Shown here piece after piece: positions 44,201-54,528 of a stretch of 64,000 bases of DNA. Source of the DNA: Scatophagus argus (taxonomy: Eukaryota > Chordata > Actinopteri > Scatophagidae); NCBI RefSeq assembly GCF_020382885.2, contig NC_058499.1, positions 10,401,872 through 10,465,871 on the forward strand, given 5' to 3'. Position numbers and translations under genes: made by a program. Position 1 is the stretch's first letter. Every line of letters starts with the position of its first letter. The notes under the pieces were generated by a model. That model was not told where the DNA came from. It saw only the letters and a list, made by a program, of their open reading frames with translations, and searched no databases.

Positions 44201-46446
44201 TGTTCCTTGACCTGATTTATCACTATGTACACACAACAGATCTATTATTGTAATAGCCAGCAGGGTTTTGACCTCTTCTGTATTCCAGCAGGTTGAATTG
44301 ATAAAAGCTGCCTGTGGGAGGCCTCCCCTATCCTTCACATCTTTAATGTGTGCTAGCAATGAGCTCCTTGGGAATATAACTAATTACTTCACATCTGTAT
44401 TTATTTGATCCACATGGAATTATCCCTTCTGTCACTGGCAGAATGCGCTGCCAGCCATGGGTAGCAGCGATTCATCTCAGCAACACGTCTGGCACAGTTT
44501 AACAACAAAACAGCAGGAAAATCAATAGAAAGAAATGAAGAAGCCCATGTCATGTTGCACTTCCAATCTAGTGCAAAAAGATGCGAAAAGATGGCTAGAA
44601 TGCCTGAATGTAAAAATACAATACAAAAACACCTTGATTTTATAATATTGAGGTAATCAAAACAATTCTGATTATTTGAAAGTGCTGCAATTAGACAGAA
44701 TGAACAGATAATTAAAGCAACTAATATGGAATTTAATTATTTACTGAACACCAGCTACAGACCATTAAATGTATTTTAATTAAATATTACTTATTATAGC
44801 TTTTGTGTGTTTACTTTGAAATAACACAGATGTTTAATTCCAAAAGTAGTAAAGGGAAATGAAAAATAACATAACTGACAGCACACAGCTCCCACAAGAC
44901 AAGTGCATGGAACAATCTCCTCTAGTACCCCCTAGAGGAGAATTCACAAACTACAGGCTTGGAACATCTCTTCAATACAATACAATTTTCTCCAGTAAAA
45001 TCTATGACTCTGCAGAAAAAAAAATGCATTGTAAAGTTTTCCCTTTAAAAATCACATTTAGGCACAAAATGTGAAATGTGATTGACCTTACCGGGAAGTA
45101 ATCTACAGCCTCAGGTGTGAGGATGACAAAACGTCTGACATGGGGATGTGAGGCCTGAGCTGTCCCAGTATCAGCTCCATCTGTGACTCCATCACACTTC
45201 AGGAGGCTGGTGTAATAGTGCAAGATGTCTTCCCCCAGATGCCGCGGACATACGTAGATCACTTCCACATTTTCATCTAAAAATATACAAAGAGAACTTC
45301 ATAAATTGCATGCTTGTAATAAAGCATGCAGAGAAAGTTAATCTGTGTGTGTATGCTGTATGGTGGCGAGAATGAGAAAAGCACTGACCTCTAATATCAC
45401 ACAGTCTGCTTATTTGGATATTCTGTTGGATGTCAAATCCCCTTAGTTTCAGACGCTGGCTGTGAGAGTATCCTATCAAAACAAGGTCACAAATACTTGT
45501 CCAAGACTTTCAAAGAGATACTCATATCTTTTCCAATTTGCTTTACTAAAAATGTGTAGTTCTGTGCAACCACCCTCAGACCTTTATTGTGCAGTACTAG
45601 ACTTGGGGGTGGGGTAGTTAGGTCTAATCACACAGTAGTGGAATCTGATGATTAATTTAGCTTAATAATTAGCAGGTGCCATGTCTGCTGTGTTCTGGGA
45701 GTCCTGTTGCTCCATGTCCAGCCACCATTGAGCTACATCCAGTGGTACCTTCAGGATTTTACTCAATGTCTGTCTGGATTTCTGCCTGAGAGAGAATCCT
45801 CAACTGAATCAAGGTAATTAAATGATTGGATTCATGCTAATTAACAACAATGGGGTTCAACTTTCTAATTATCCTTGCTCACACAGCACTCTCTGTAGCC
45901 ACCCCAAGTGCAAATAAAGCATTCCATCTGCTAGTAATTAGGCTTAATAATTTTAGACAATCGCTCAATGATTTACAATGCACATGCCTGATTACAGTCT
46001 AAATGTGAGTGCCATGGTGAAATTAAAACAAAAACGGATCATAGCCAGCACTCAATGTCTAGTGCAAAAACACAAGTGCTTCTCCCTGTTTTGAATGTTT
46101 TGTTTTTTTGCACAGCAATAAAATAAGACCTTTGTGTCTCTTGAAAATATTCAACATAATGGCTTTTCATTTGCTTAATCTGCAAATTAAATGGCGATTG
46201 AGGCTAAATTGTTCAGTTCCCTGGCATGGGGACTGTCATCATCCTGTGAGTGCCTTCCTGCAGAGAGTCATTTGAACGAGACAGAGTGCCTCCACCAGGG
46301 CCACAGACTGGGGCAGCAGAGTGGTGCTGCTGCTAGATCAGATGTGTGTGTGTGTGTGCATGTGTGTGCAGAGAGCTACCTAATGAAGGGATGTGTATAA
46401 TGGTCCTCTTGGAGGACTGGATGTGTTTCCAGTTGGCTGCCAGATA
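32294..46446 (-). CDS. iqch: iqch exons 11-22, ATP-grasp-like C-terminal half
   Basis: Residues 466-1045. Exon 13 carries [19 protein letters not shown] and [14 protein letters not shown]. Exon 14 has an [11 protein letters not shown] strand-turn and [13 protein letters not shown]. Exon 15 has [20 protein letters not shown], whose Lys and Gly-Gly-Arg-Gly resemble the nucleotide-binding loop of ATP-grasp enzymes. Exons 17-18 carry [12 protein letters not shown] and [18 protein letters not shown], with acidic residues where metal ligands sit in that fold. Whether the domain is catalytic is unknown. The last exon ends [13 protein letters not shown] before TAG at 32296-32294. The exon 16-17 Gly codon split ([10 protein letters not shown]) confirms that junction. 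Confidence 0.9.
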
Positions 46447-47932
46447 CTGGGGATGGAGAAAAGGAGTGATCAGAGAGGGGATTGCTTGAGTGCACACACA
46501 TACACACACACACACACACATACAAATCATCACATCACTGCATAGCTAAAACACATCAAGGCAATATCTCTCTGGGCTAACAGAAGCAAACCAAGCATAA
46601 AATACCACCTTAATTAAATTAAGCGTTTACTTTAGAAACATCTTCTCACAATTAATTCAATCAGGAAGGTACATGATGCTACTGCCAGGAGAAGATTAGC
46701 AGGTTTAATTAACAGGGTATCAATGTTTAAAGAGTGAGAACATACATTTAGTGCATGTATACACACACAGCGATGTTAAAACTAAATGAACTTGTAGGCA
46801 CTAATTAATACCGTGTCAGCGGTTCTAAAGATGTTCAACACAGATGACAGCACAGACATGACATTTATGCTGAATGGGAAAAGAAAATGCACAGAGCACT
46901 GTGCTTCTACAAAAACTGTGCTGTCATACCATACCCCTGAAGAGCTAAAAAGAAGGACATTTTTGTTTCTTGAGCTTAAGACTGCACGGTTCGTCAGTAG
47001 AAAGGAGGTGAAAATACTTGGAGGAACTGAGAATATGACACCATGGAAAAAGCAGTAGTGTTGTAAACGGGTTTTCACAGATTAACAAGGCATAAAATAT
47101 AGAATTTTATTCTGTAGTTAATTTTAATTTGATTAAATTACATCAGATTTGCTGTCCATAAATTATTTAGATGATATGTAAATTCCCCAATCAAGTAGTT
47201 CCCTTTACAGTCATTTTAATACCAAATATCATTACAAAACAGTTTCAAATTTAAATATTTATAGTGTGTGTATTATATATTTAGCCACTGCTATATGTAC
47301 TGTAAATGACCATCACAATGGGTCCATTTTTTGCCCTTGAACTCTAGCCCTATTTCTCCATTTTTCTTGTTGTGCTATAAATGTGGTTGCAGTTTTATTT
47401 TGTTCATCTGTCTCACTCTTTCTTTCTGTTGTTCCCCTTTGTTTATCACACTTCTCTGATGCTTAACTTCTTATTGCTTTGCTACTCCGTCTCACTGCTC
47501 CCCTCTGCTGTTGTCTGTCTCTGTTATTCTCAAACCAGAAGTATCAAAGCTACACATTTTAGTCTAAGTTACATACCATGAATAATGACCCTGCTTTCTT
47601 ATTGTCATTTTACAATAATTGAATGAAGAGATGTTGCTCAAACATAGATTTTGAATAGCCTTCCACGATACACTGAAGTTTTGGTTGGAGTGCAAAACCT
47701 AACCACTGAAATTTGGAAAAATAATTTTCTTTTCAGCTCAGACAACATTTTTAAACAATCAATCATTTTGTCTAAATAAGTATATTTAAATTATATAGTA
47801 AGTAAGTAATTTAATTCAGATGGGACCATGTGCATCCAAATTTAAAATCTGTCTTAATATAATTTGGAAATGCTAAATAAAAGTAAGGTAAGACAGTGGT
47901 ATTAAGTAAGTGACAGAGAGAGAATGAGAGAG

Positions 47933-47971
<39 letters not shown>

Positions 47972-50900
47972 ACATGTTGGATTTAAACAACATCACCTGG
48001 GCTCTGCTGCGGTAATTCTCAAGCTGTTTGAAACGCCGGGCCTGCAGGGCCTTCCTGACACAACGCATCTGTATGTGCATCAACCATGAGATGGCAATGG
48101 TCCCTGCCGCCCACTTGTGCTGACAGTGGCGCAGGTAGGCTGTCCGGGCCAAATAGCGCCTCCAGCAGGACTGGATGTGGATGGCAGCTGCCTCAATGCC
48201 TCCCTCTCCCTTGTAGCGCTGACCTGGGCGTAAGACCAGACCCAGTACCTCCTCTTGGTTTTCAAGCACTGAGAGGAGGCCGCTCACTGGAGGAGCCCTT
48301 TTCCAACCGTTATCCCAACCATGGCTGAACTCCACTAGCCGTTCCCCGCTGACTTTGGCAAGAGGCACAGCAAAGTCCCTGAGTAGCTTCACCAGGGCAT
48401 CCAGAGCACCTACCACACTAGTCCAGCACAAGCTAAAGTTCTGCTTAAAGTGGCAGAAATCTGTCATCATTGGGCAGATCTGTCCATTTATGATGATAAA
48501 GGGGTATTTGCTGGCTTTCCTACGAATTTGTACAGGTGGATTCTACAGAACACAGGTAAACAAATGAGAGGCAACCAAAACAGACTCATAATACAGTTAA
48601 AGGGATTTAAATATTGTTTTTTAATGACATTATCCTTCTTGACGTAATTTATCATCTATTCAAAACTATTACAGTAGTCCTACCTGAGGGCCTTTAGGGA
48701 GAAGACTGGTGCCTTGCATTATTCCCCTGTTGTCCATGCTCTTGGACATTGTGGAGGGAGGTGGTGTCTTGGCGGTCCAGAGTGGTGTGCATTCTCTCTC
48801 TTCATAGGAGGATCCAGGTTCTGTTTCCCATGTCAGCTGCTTGTGATACCTGGACTTTGAGCCTATCAGACCTCAATTAATAAACAGACAGGATCAAATG
48901 TACTCTGTCAGTGATTAATTGGTCATAGCTGTCCCTTCTACAAGAGAGTCACAGAAATGCCAAAACAGCAAAACAGAGACTATAATATGTAATTGCTAAT
49001 ATTGTAGCAAGAAGCCCACACAAAATATTGTCTTGGCAAAATGGGAGGACTTTTGTTATGAGCTTTCAATATTTCCAAGAGTGGAACATTTCTTCATGTC
49101 TGCAAAAGCATTAATGGCCACATAGATCAGTCAGCAATGTCACAATATATATTTTAATCCTGTATATTAATATTTTGTTGAAAAACATAAAAACAGATAT
49201 TGATTTTGTCACTATGAATGTTACATAAAGACTGAGTTGATTATTCACATATAAAACATTTTGATTAGCCAGTCACTCGGAGAAAAAAAGTTCATTTGAA
49301 ATGTGTTATTTCAAATATGTGGAGTAACAAATATTTCAATATCTGACAGAACCATCTTCTCATTTCCATCATGCACAGATACTCATACATTGTTGTTGCA
49401 CAACTCAAACTGCACTTTATGGACATTCACAACGTGCTTTATGAACACTCTTATAGTACTTCAGGATATTGTGTATATAGTCTATATATTGCTTGTATAT
49501 ATGTACATACGTTGACTGTATATTGTATGTTGTATGTGTACATAGTCTGTATATTGTCTGTACAGCTAGGACACCATTGGTTAGAAACAAATTTCTCAAG
49601 TGTGCTAACTCACTTGGCCAATGAAATGTGATTCTGATTCTATATGTTATATGTGTATTATATATATTATATGTTTAAAATTTAAAATAATACTGTAGTA
49701 ATCTGTTTTTTGCTATTTTTCTCTTTGTAGAAGTATGTTTCTGTAAAATAGCAGTGTCTTGTAATCCCATGTAAAATGGGGCAGATGACACATGAAATAG
49801 ATAAACAAATTAAAATAATTAGCTATTTAACTTTTTTTTTTTTTTAAGTTAAAGTTTTTTAAGTATAGAATCTAATAAAGTGAGCACTGACCTGTCTTTG
49901 AAGAATCTGAATCCTGTCTGGGGTGAAGAGAAGCAGTCTTGTGCTGGATTGACATATGAAGCAAACTTGTAGTTGTCACTGATGAAAAAACAAATAAAAA
50001 TAAAAAATAACTTAAAAAATAAAAAAATACATATATATAAAAACTAAAAGAGGAAAAAAACGAATACTAAGTTAAAATGAAAAACCTAAATAATCTAATG
50101 TAACACTGTAATTTATATTTAGTCATTCTCACAGCAGTAAGCTTTAGTCACAAGAGCAGTGATGTATTAGTGTCGAGGTGTTGTTTACCTGTCTCAATCT
50201 CTCTTTTGGGCACTGACAGACCAAATGCCGAGATTTCCAAAGTAACTAGTTTTAAAACAAATTACAACAACCGAGCACACAGACAAACGCTTGTGCATTT
50301 CACCGACTCTGTTGCTGCTGGTATCACGAGGAGTGTGTCCATTTTGTTCACTTTTGTTTAAACATGGTCGTTCAAGCGGTTTTTCATATGCAGGACAGGG
50401 CAGCACTATTATCTTAATGATTTTCTTTACAGGGACAGCACACTTGAACTTACTTGGTTCAACTGCCTGAAGACTCACCACAGGTCCAGTGATTATTCTG
50501 TGATGCTTTGCCTGAAAGATCAAAGGTGGTACATTCAATATAAATAAAATCAAAACAACGCTACCAGATCCTGGACCAGTATTTCCTGGTACAGCTCTGA
50601 AAGGTATTGCCCACACTAAAAGAGGCCCTAGGCCGAAGCTTCAACAACATAAGTGCAACAATTACAAGTTCAGAGCTTGAGCAAGTTTAAGTTGCATGTT
50701 TTTTTCCTTCAGGAGCCAAATTTTCTTTCTTTCTAGAGAGGCACAGGAGACAACCAACCATCAATCAGACTTATGCCATGACATAAAACTCACACTGGAA
50801 AAGTTGTCCTGTAACCCATATGTAGCAAAGTGAAAGATTAATCTAAAATACAATGGCTTAGAGCAATTCTGTTCTGCTAAGCTGCTTTAGTATGCACTGC

Positions 50901-53876
50901 CGTGTCATAATAAAGTTAAAAGTAGATTTAATGGACTAGTTTAAACAAATTCAAATGTCTCATCACCAAGAAAACACAAAGTTTTTGCTGCTGTTCCTCC
51001 AGACTTGTCACCTCATGTCCTCTTCTTCTTTCTCCTCAGACCACTGAGCTCTCTGACAGACCACAGGTAGTAGCCAGGTGCTGGGCGATTCTTCCCTCAA
51101 AGGCACACATCTGTTTCAGATGGAGCTGGGAAAAGGTGGCACCTTTTGTACAATCGCTAAAATGCAAAGGCTTATTCCCTGGCATGGGTGTGGAGTTGGA
51201 AAGAGTTGGCCTGAGTTGCAAGAGGAGGCAGCAGGCAGAGAGCCAGTGGTTAGCAGTTGGGGAAGCTACGGCTGTCTTATTGGCATGCTGGACCAGGTAG
51301 CCACTTCTGTCCTGAGACAGCTGTAAACCAGTAGCCCATAGCGCAGCAATCAGGCGCCTGTTTCTTTAGAAGAATGCTGATGTGCTGCAATCTGCTGCTT
51401 TCCGCTTTCTGCAGCCAGCACTTCCATCTCTCCTATATCAGAGTGACAATCTTGGCTGCTATTTCTCATATCAGGTATAGATTCCCAAGACATATTGGAA
51501 AAGAAAGTGTGTAAAATATATCTAAAACTAATGCCGACCTTTGAAAAGATTAATTTCTTTGCTGTGACAAGTTCTGGCTGTCATCACTAAACCATGTGAC
51601 CTTTATGTCACTGTCTCTTTGGGCATGAGCCTGGAAAGCATCTATTCATAAAGACCTGTACCATCACTTCTCACTCCAATATAAAGTGTCTATTCTGGTG
51701 ATTAAGAGATGATGTATCACAGGAAGGAACAATGATATTCAATTCATCTCAGTTGTAGCTTAACTCGTAATGCTTTCCTGAGGCATGTGCTGTATGTTTC
51801 AATTAATATCAACAAAGACTCAGCACACAGAAATCAATTTCTCACTGCATGAAACAAATAACTGGAGGACACTATCTTATTCTGATTATAGCTTATTATT
51901 ATAGTTGATTATAATCAGTAAGACGGAAGTGTACTGAGAAATTCTGATACATAACTAAGAAAGCCAAAATACCAGATGTAGTTTGATTTCTGCAATGTCT
52001 CCTGGGCGTTCAGTTTTACAAAGTCACAATTGAATTAACTGTCATCCACTCTATAACCAGAGATAATGCAAGCTGTACATAATTATTTTAGGAAAAATCA
52101 ACTATGACATCAATTCCATAAAGAGGCTGAAAGGCTCCAGGGCAGAACTGAGTCAAGTAACATTTTAAGTTCATTGTGTTCACAAAGTATATCACAATTA
52201 GATGCTCTGTTTTGGATAGATTTGTATCAAAATCACTGTATATTTTTAACATTAAACAATCCTTGTCAATATAGTAATGGCAAAGAACAAATACTATGAT
52301 TTTTGAGGTACTTAATCAAACCCCTCCATAAAGTGCAGTTTCTTTGTATACCATTCATGTAAGACAAAAAATTAATCTACATTTATAGCCAGATCACTCA
52401 CTGCATTTGTGCTCCTCTTGTGGACAGGAGGGAGTGATATACCACATTTTTGGTACATGATGGCTCTGTTATTTGGGTGAGTGGGATTACACAGCAAACG
52501 CATGGTCAATGTTGACTTGTGCTGAATGAGAAAGACAGAGGAAAAGTTTAAAAACTTTAATTATATGCACCATAGAAACAGTAAGAGTATGGCAATATTA
52601 AACACTTAAATGTATGCATATTTCTGATAATCAGAAAAAGGAATGTGTTTTTAATTGGTGTACTTTTGTTTGTCTTGTCTGTTTTAAGGTATAATAAAGT
52701 ACTTGGTCCAGATTGTACCTTGCACTTTATATTGAAAAGTGAAAAAAAATAGTATTAATTTCTGAACATGAATAATAATCTACCTTTTCCCCAGGTGAAG
52801 TCTTGTGAAGGTCTTCTCTTTTTAGATGCACATGTGGGATAGCCTCCAGAGCAGGTTTCCTGTGTAATGTGTCTCTGTCAGGCTCACAATACTCATCACC
52901 AGAATTCACACAATTCTAAACATATTTCTTCAGAATTCTAACAGTAAGATGTTGCAGGAAAGTGTCCCAACTTTAGACAATTAATGAGTAGCAACGGATG
53001 AAAGTTTCTGCTTACTTACCATTTGGGAATCTGCACTGTCTTTTTTGGTAAGTCTTCTATGTGTGGAAGAACCAGAAGCTGCTTTGTCACTGCTTTCAGA
53101 TAATCCTCTGCGTGTTTCTATTTACAATTGAAGAACATATAAGTTGTCTGTTTATGATGCAGCTTATATTTATCTTATGTGTATTTAATATTATTGTCAT
53201 CAGCGTTTATTCCACATGAAATATCCTCACCCTGATGCTGCTCTCTGTCTTGCAAATGGCAGCATCCAAGGCATGAAGGTCCAGTGTTTTTTCCCTGTCA
53301 CTGGTGGTGATTTTCTCAAGACTACATTTGAGTTGTCTCAGATCATCTTGAACCTGTAATGTATGGTTCAGTTATGATATGTAGTAGTTAATATATCCTT
53401 TGTTTGTAGTTTAGAAGTCTGAAAAGTTGCCCTAGTTTGTGGAAATGAACGTTGGTTTTGCCCCAGGAGAATATGTTCTCATACTGGGCAGATATATGGG
53501 GTTAGCAACAAGCATAAATTTAACATTAACAACATTGTTCTTTTATATTGGTCTTGTTCTATGTGAATATTTAAAAAGAAAGAAATACAAACCATTGATG
53601 AAACATTTGAAATAGTTATCTTATTGTCTAATATTGTCTATTGTCTTGAATTTTCCTCAAGAACAATAAAGTATCTATCTATCTACACTGGTCTCAATTT
53701 ATTAAATGTTAACTTGTTCAAATCTTGAAAACTAGCTAACTAAAGCCAGACGGATTAACTATTCTCTTGCAACGCAAGCAGTTGGTTATTAATTTAGCTA
53801 AGCTAAGGTAGTAAGACAATATTACCTGAATCAAAACTGCTCCCAACTTATCTTCATTTTCAAGCGTGTCAGACAT
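32294..53876 (-). CDS. iqch: IQ motif-containing protein H (IQCH), 22 coding exons, complete
   Basis: Exons in transcript order, high to low: 53876-53826, 53353-53231, 53117-53020, 52859-52784, 52521-52402, 50511-50454, 50245-50189, 49978-49892, 48862-48684, 48542-47997, 46446-46380, 45472-45389, 45276-45092, 44152-43880, 43735-43547, 39051-38931, 38750-38464, 35494-35336, 34123-34001, 33147-33086, 32626-32518, 32377-32294. All junctions are GT-AG and the phases agree throughout, giving about 1,045 residues against about 1,027 in human. The N-terminus [17 protein letters not shown] fits the family. Residues 406-416 ([11 protein letters not shown]) are the IQ motif; the C-terminal half carries the family's ATP-grasp-like region. 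Mammalian IQCH is testis-enriched, binds calmodulin and is needed for normal sperm. Exons 4, 6 and 7 have the least certain borders. The gene is divergent from aagab with a 652-bp shared promoter. Confidence 0.95.
33595..33735. repeat. Dispersed repeat with AAGTACCAGG ... GGTACTATCC motif
   Basis: Within iqch intron 19. AGTACCAGGCGTGAGGTACT, GAGTCAGGTTGAGTTGAGCC and ACAATGGAAACAC match a short fish repeat that I recall. Confidence 0.55.
36158..36345. repeat. Partial AATCGATTA-family repeat
   Basis: In iqch intron 17: ATTATTTTCATTATCAATTA and GAGCCCAAAGATATTCAGTC, in the same orientation as the 24638 copy. Confidence 0.6.
36349..36409. repeat. (CA)n(AAAC)n microsatellite
   Basis: Short CA tract followed by an AAAC tetranucleotide repeat in iqch intron 17. 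Confidence 0.85.
37640..37716 (+). mobile_element. Retroposon-like 3' tail with (ATTTC)n end
   Basis: CCAGACATAAATAAAGCTTC followed by tandem ATTTC units. Plus orientation, antisense to iqch. Confidence 0.5.
39052..43546 (-). other. iqch intron 15 (4.5 kb), no exon seen
   Basis: The largest iqch intron. It includes a perfect TAGTAGTATATACTACTA palindrome (39685-39702) in simple-sequence DNA, and a GC-richer patch at about 42040-42200 without coding support. Confidence 0.6.
43282..43440. repeat. Dispersed repeat with AATAAACTTTATTTGTATTG start
   Basis: In iqch intron 15: a CAATAAACTTTATTTG phrase, then a TACTTTTCTAAAACCAGTAC core and an A-rich end. This is a common fish retroposon fragment. 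Confidence 0.55.
46342..46522. repeat. Inverted TG/CA microsatellites flanking iqch exon 11
   Basis: TG-type tract at 46342-46370 and CA-type tract at 46491-46522 are nearly exact reverse complements over about 29 nt. They share even the TGCACACACA interruption. They enclose exon 11 (46380-46446) and both its splice sites. Confidence 0.85.
47914..47970. repeat. (GA)n microsatellite just past the iqch exon 10 donor
   Basis: On the transcript strand this is a (CT)n pyrimidine tract of about 57 nt starting 26 nt downstream of the donor. Confidence 0.9.
47997..48542 (-). CDS. iqch: iqch exon 10, large exon with the IQ motif
   Basis: A single 546-bp exon of 182 codons (residues 284-465), the largest in the gene, with a TTCTGTAG acceptor and a GTGATG donor. 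It opens with [20 protein letters not shown]. It ends with a helical, basic stretch holding [19 protein letters not shown]. Within that, IQxxxRRxxxR is a consensus IQ motif, expected to bind calmodulin in its apo form. The segment after it ([19 protein letters not shown]) continues as a charged helix. A (CT)n tract starts 26 nt past the donor on the transcript strand. Confidence 0.93.
48684..53876 (-). CDS. iqch: iqch exons 1-9, N-terminal variable region
   Basis: These nine small exons encode residues 1-283. Exon 1 (51 bp), exon 2 (123 bp) and exon 5 (120 bp) are whole numbers of codons; exons 3, 4 and 6-9 are phased (98, 76, 58, 57, 87 and 179 bp). Exon 3 ends in IPKW, which I recall in human IQCH at the same place. 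Exon 9 ends with [14 protein letters not shown] before the well-conserved exon 10. The region is polar, rich in Ser, Thr, Lys and Pro, and looks largely disordered. Exon 4 uses the acceptor TTACACAG, which lacks a good pyrimidine tract. It was chosen because it is the one that completes the split Trp codon from exon 3 and keeps the frame open. Exon 6 has a second GTGAGT donor 25 nt earlier; the GTAAGT donor was chosen because it matches the phase of exon 7. Confidence 0.75.
49380..49642 (+). mobile_element. LINE-type 3' tail, antisense in iqch intron 8
   Basis: AACTGCACTTTATGGACATT, then GAAACAAATTTCTCAAGTGT and AATGAAATGTGATTCTGATT, a classic CR1/L2-like fish 3' end. The middle has degenerated into TATA/TGTA simple sequence. 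Confidence 0.65.
53625..53688 (+). mobile_element. Short retroposon 3' tail, antisense in iqch intron 1
   Basis: TTGAATTTTCCTCAAGAACA, then ATAAAGTATC with TATC units. Same tail family as 60735-60818. Confidence 0.55.
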
Positions 53877-54528
53877 TTTTTGTATAATAATGACTCGAAC
53901 ATATGTCACAGAGAAAAGACTTTTTACAGGTAGCTTGACCTTAACTCCTCTTATCGAGCAACAAGTTAGCTAGCTACTTAACAATGAAAGTTCAAACAGT
54001 ATTCGTAACCATAACAACGACATGTCGCACAGAAGCCCATTTTAGGGTGTTTTTAAGCCCCGAGTTAAAACTGTCAGACAGACCAATGTCTGGGTGCAAA
54101 CCACAGTTACAATCGGTAGATGATTCCAACTACGGCTTTATATTAATCTTACTTTGACTGTTACTAAAGCATACATTTTAAATTTATTGATGGAGATTTG
54201 GGGGTGGCGCTTTGCCTGAGAGTCAAATTCGGGGAAAAGATTTCAAACACCCAAAATGCTTCAGTAAAGGGAACGCAATCAATGTAAACACAAATGAGGT
54301 TTTTAGTATCTCTTTCATGAGACTGAGTGAATAATAACCATCAAAGAATAATATGATGGCGTATGTATCGACAAGCGTTATTAAAATATGCAGTGAGTTC
54401 CTTTTGTAAGGCAACGTTGCGCCGGAAGAGACCCTCTCAGTGACTCAGTCAGAGTTGAAAGGTTATCAAAGTTGGTTAACGTCGCGTTAAGCTAGCAGCC
54501 GGAGAAGCTTGTTCTAAAAATTATAAAA
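53877..54528. promoter_or_regulatory. Head-to-head (bidirectional) promoter of iqch and aagab
   Basis: The two start codons are 652 bp apart on opposite strands, as in human, so both 5' UTRs and both core promoters must fit here. Visible elements are: an RFX-type X-box at 54005-54018; a CCAAT at about 54083-54087; an ETS core CCGGAAG at 54422-54428 close to the aagab start; and an AP-1-type TGACTCA at 54441-54447. No TATA box was noted for either gene. Confidence 0.75.
54005..54018. promoter_or_regulatory. Candidate RFX X-box in the iqch promoter
   Basis: GTAACCATAACAAC fits the X-box consensus GTHNYYATRRNAAC at every position and lies 129 bp upstream of the iqch ATG. RFX factors drive cilium and flagellum genes through such sites, which fits a sperm protein. 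It is about 510 bp from the aagab ATG, so it more likely serves iqch. Confidence 0.55.

Noticed and set aside
50194..50616. 140-codon minus-strand open frame over iqch exons 6 and 7
   Set aside because: It reads through the intron between them. Exon 7 uses a different frame ([10 protein letters not shown]), and the in-phase splice explains both exons.
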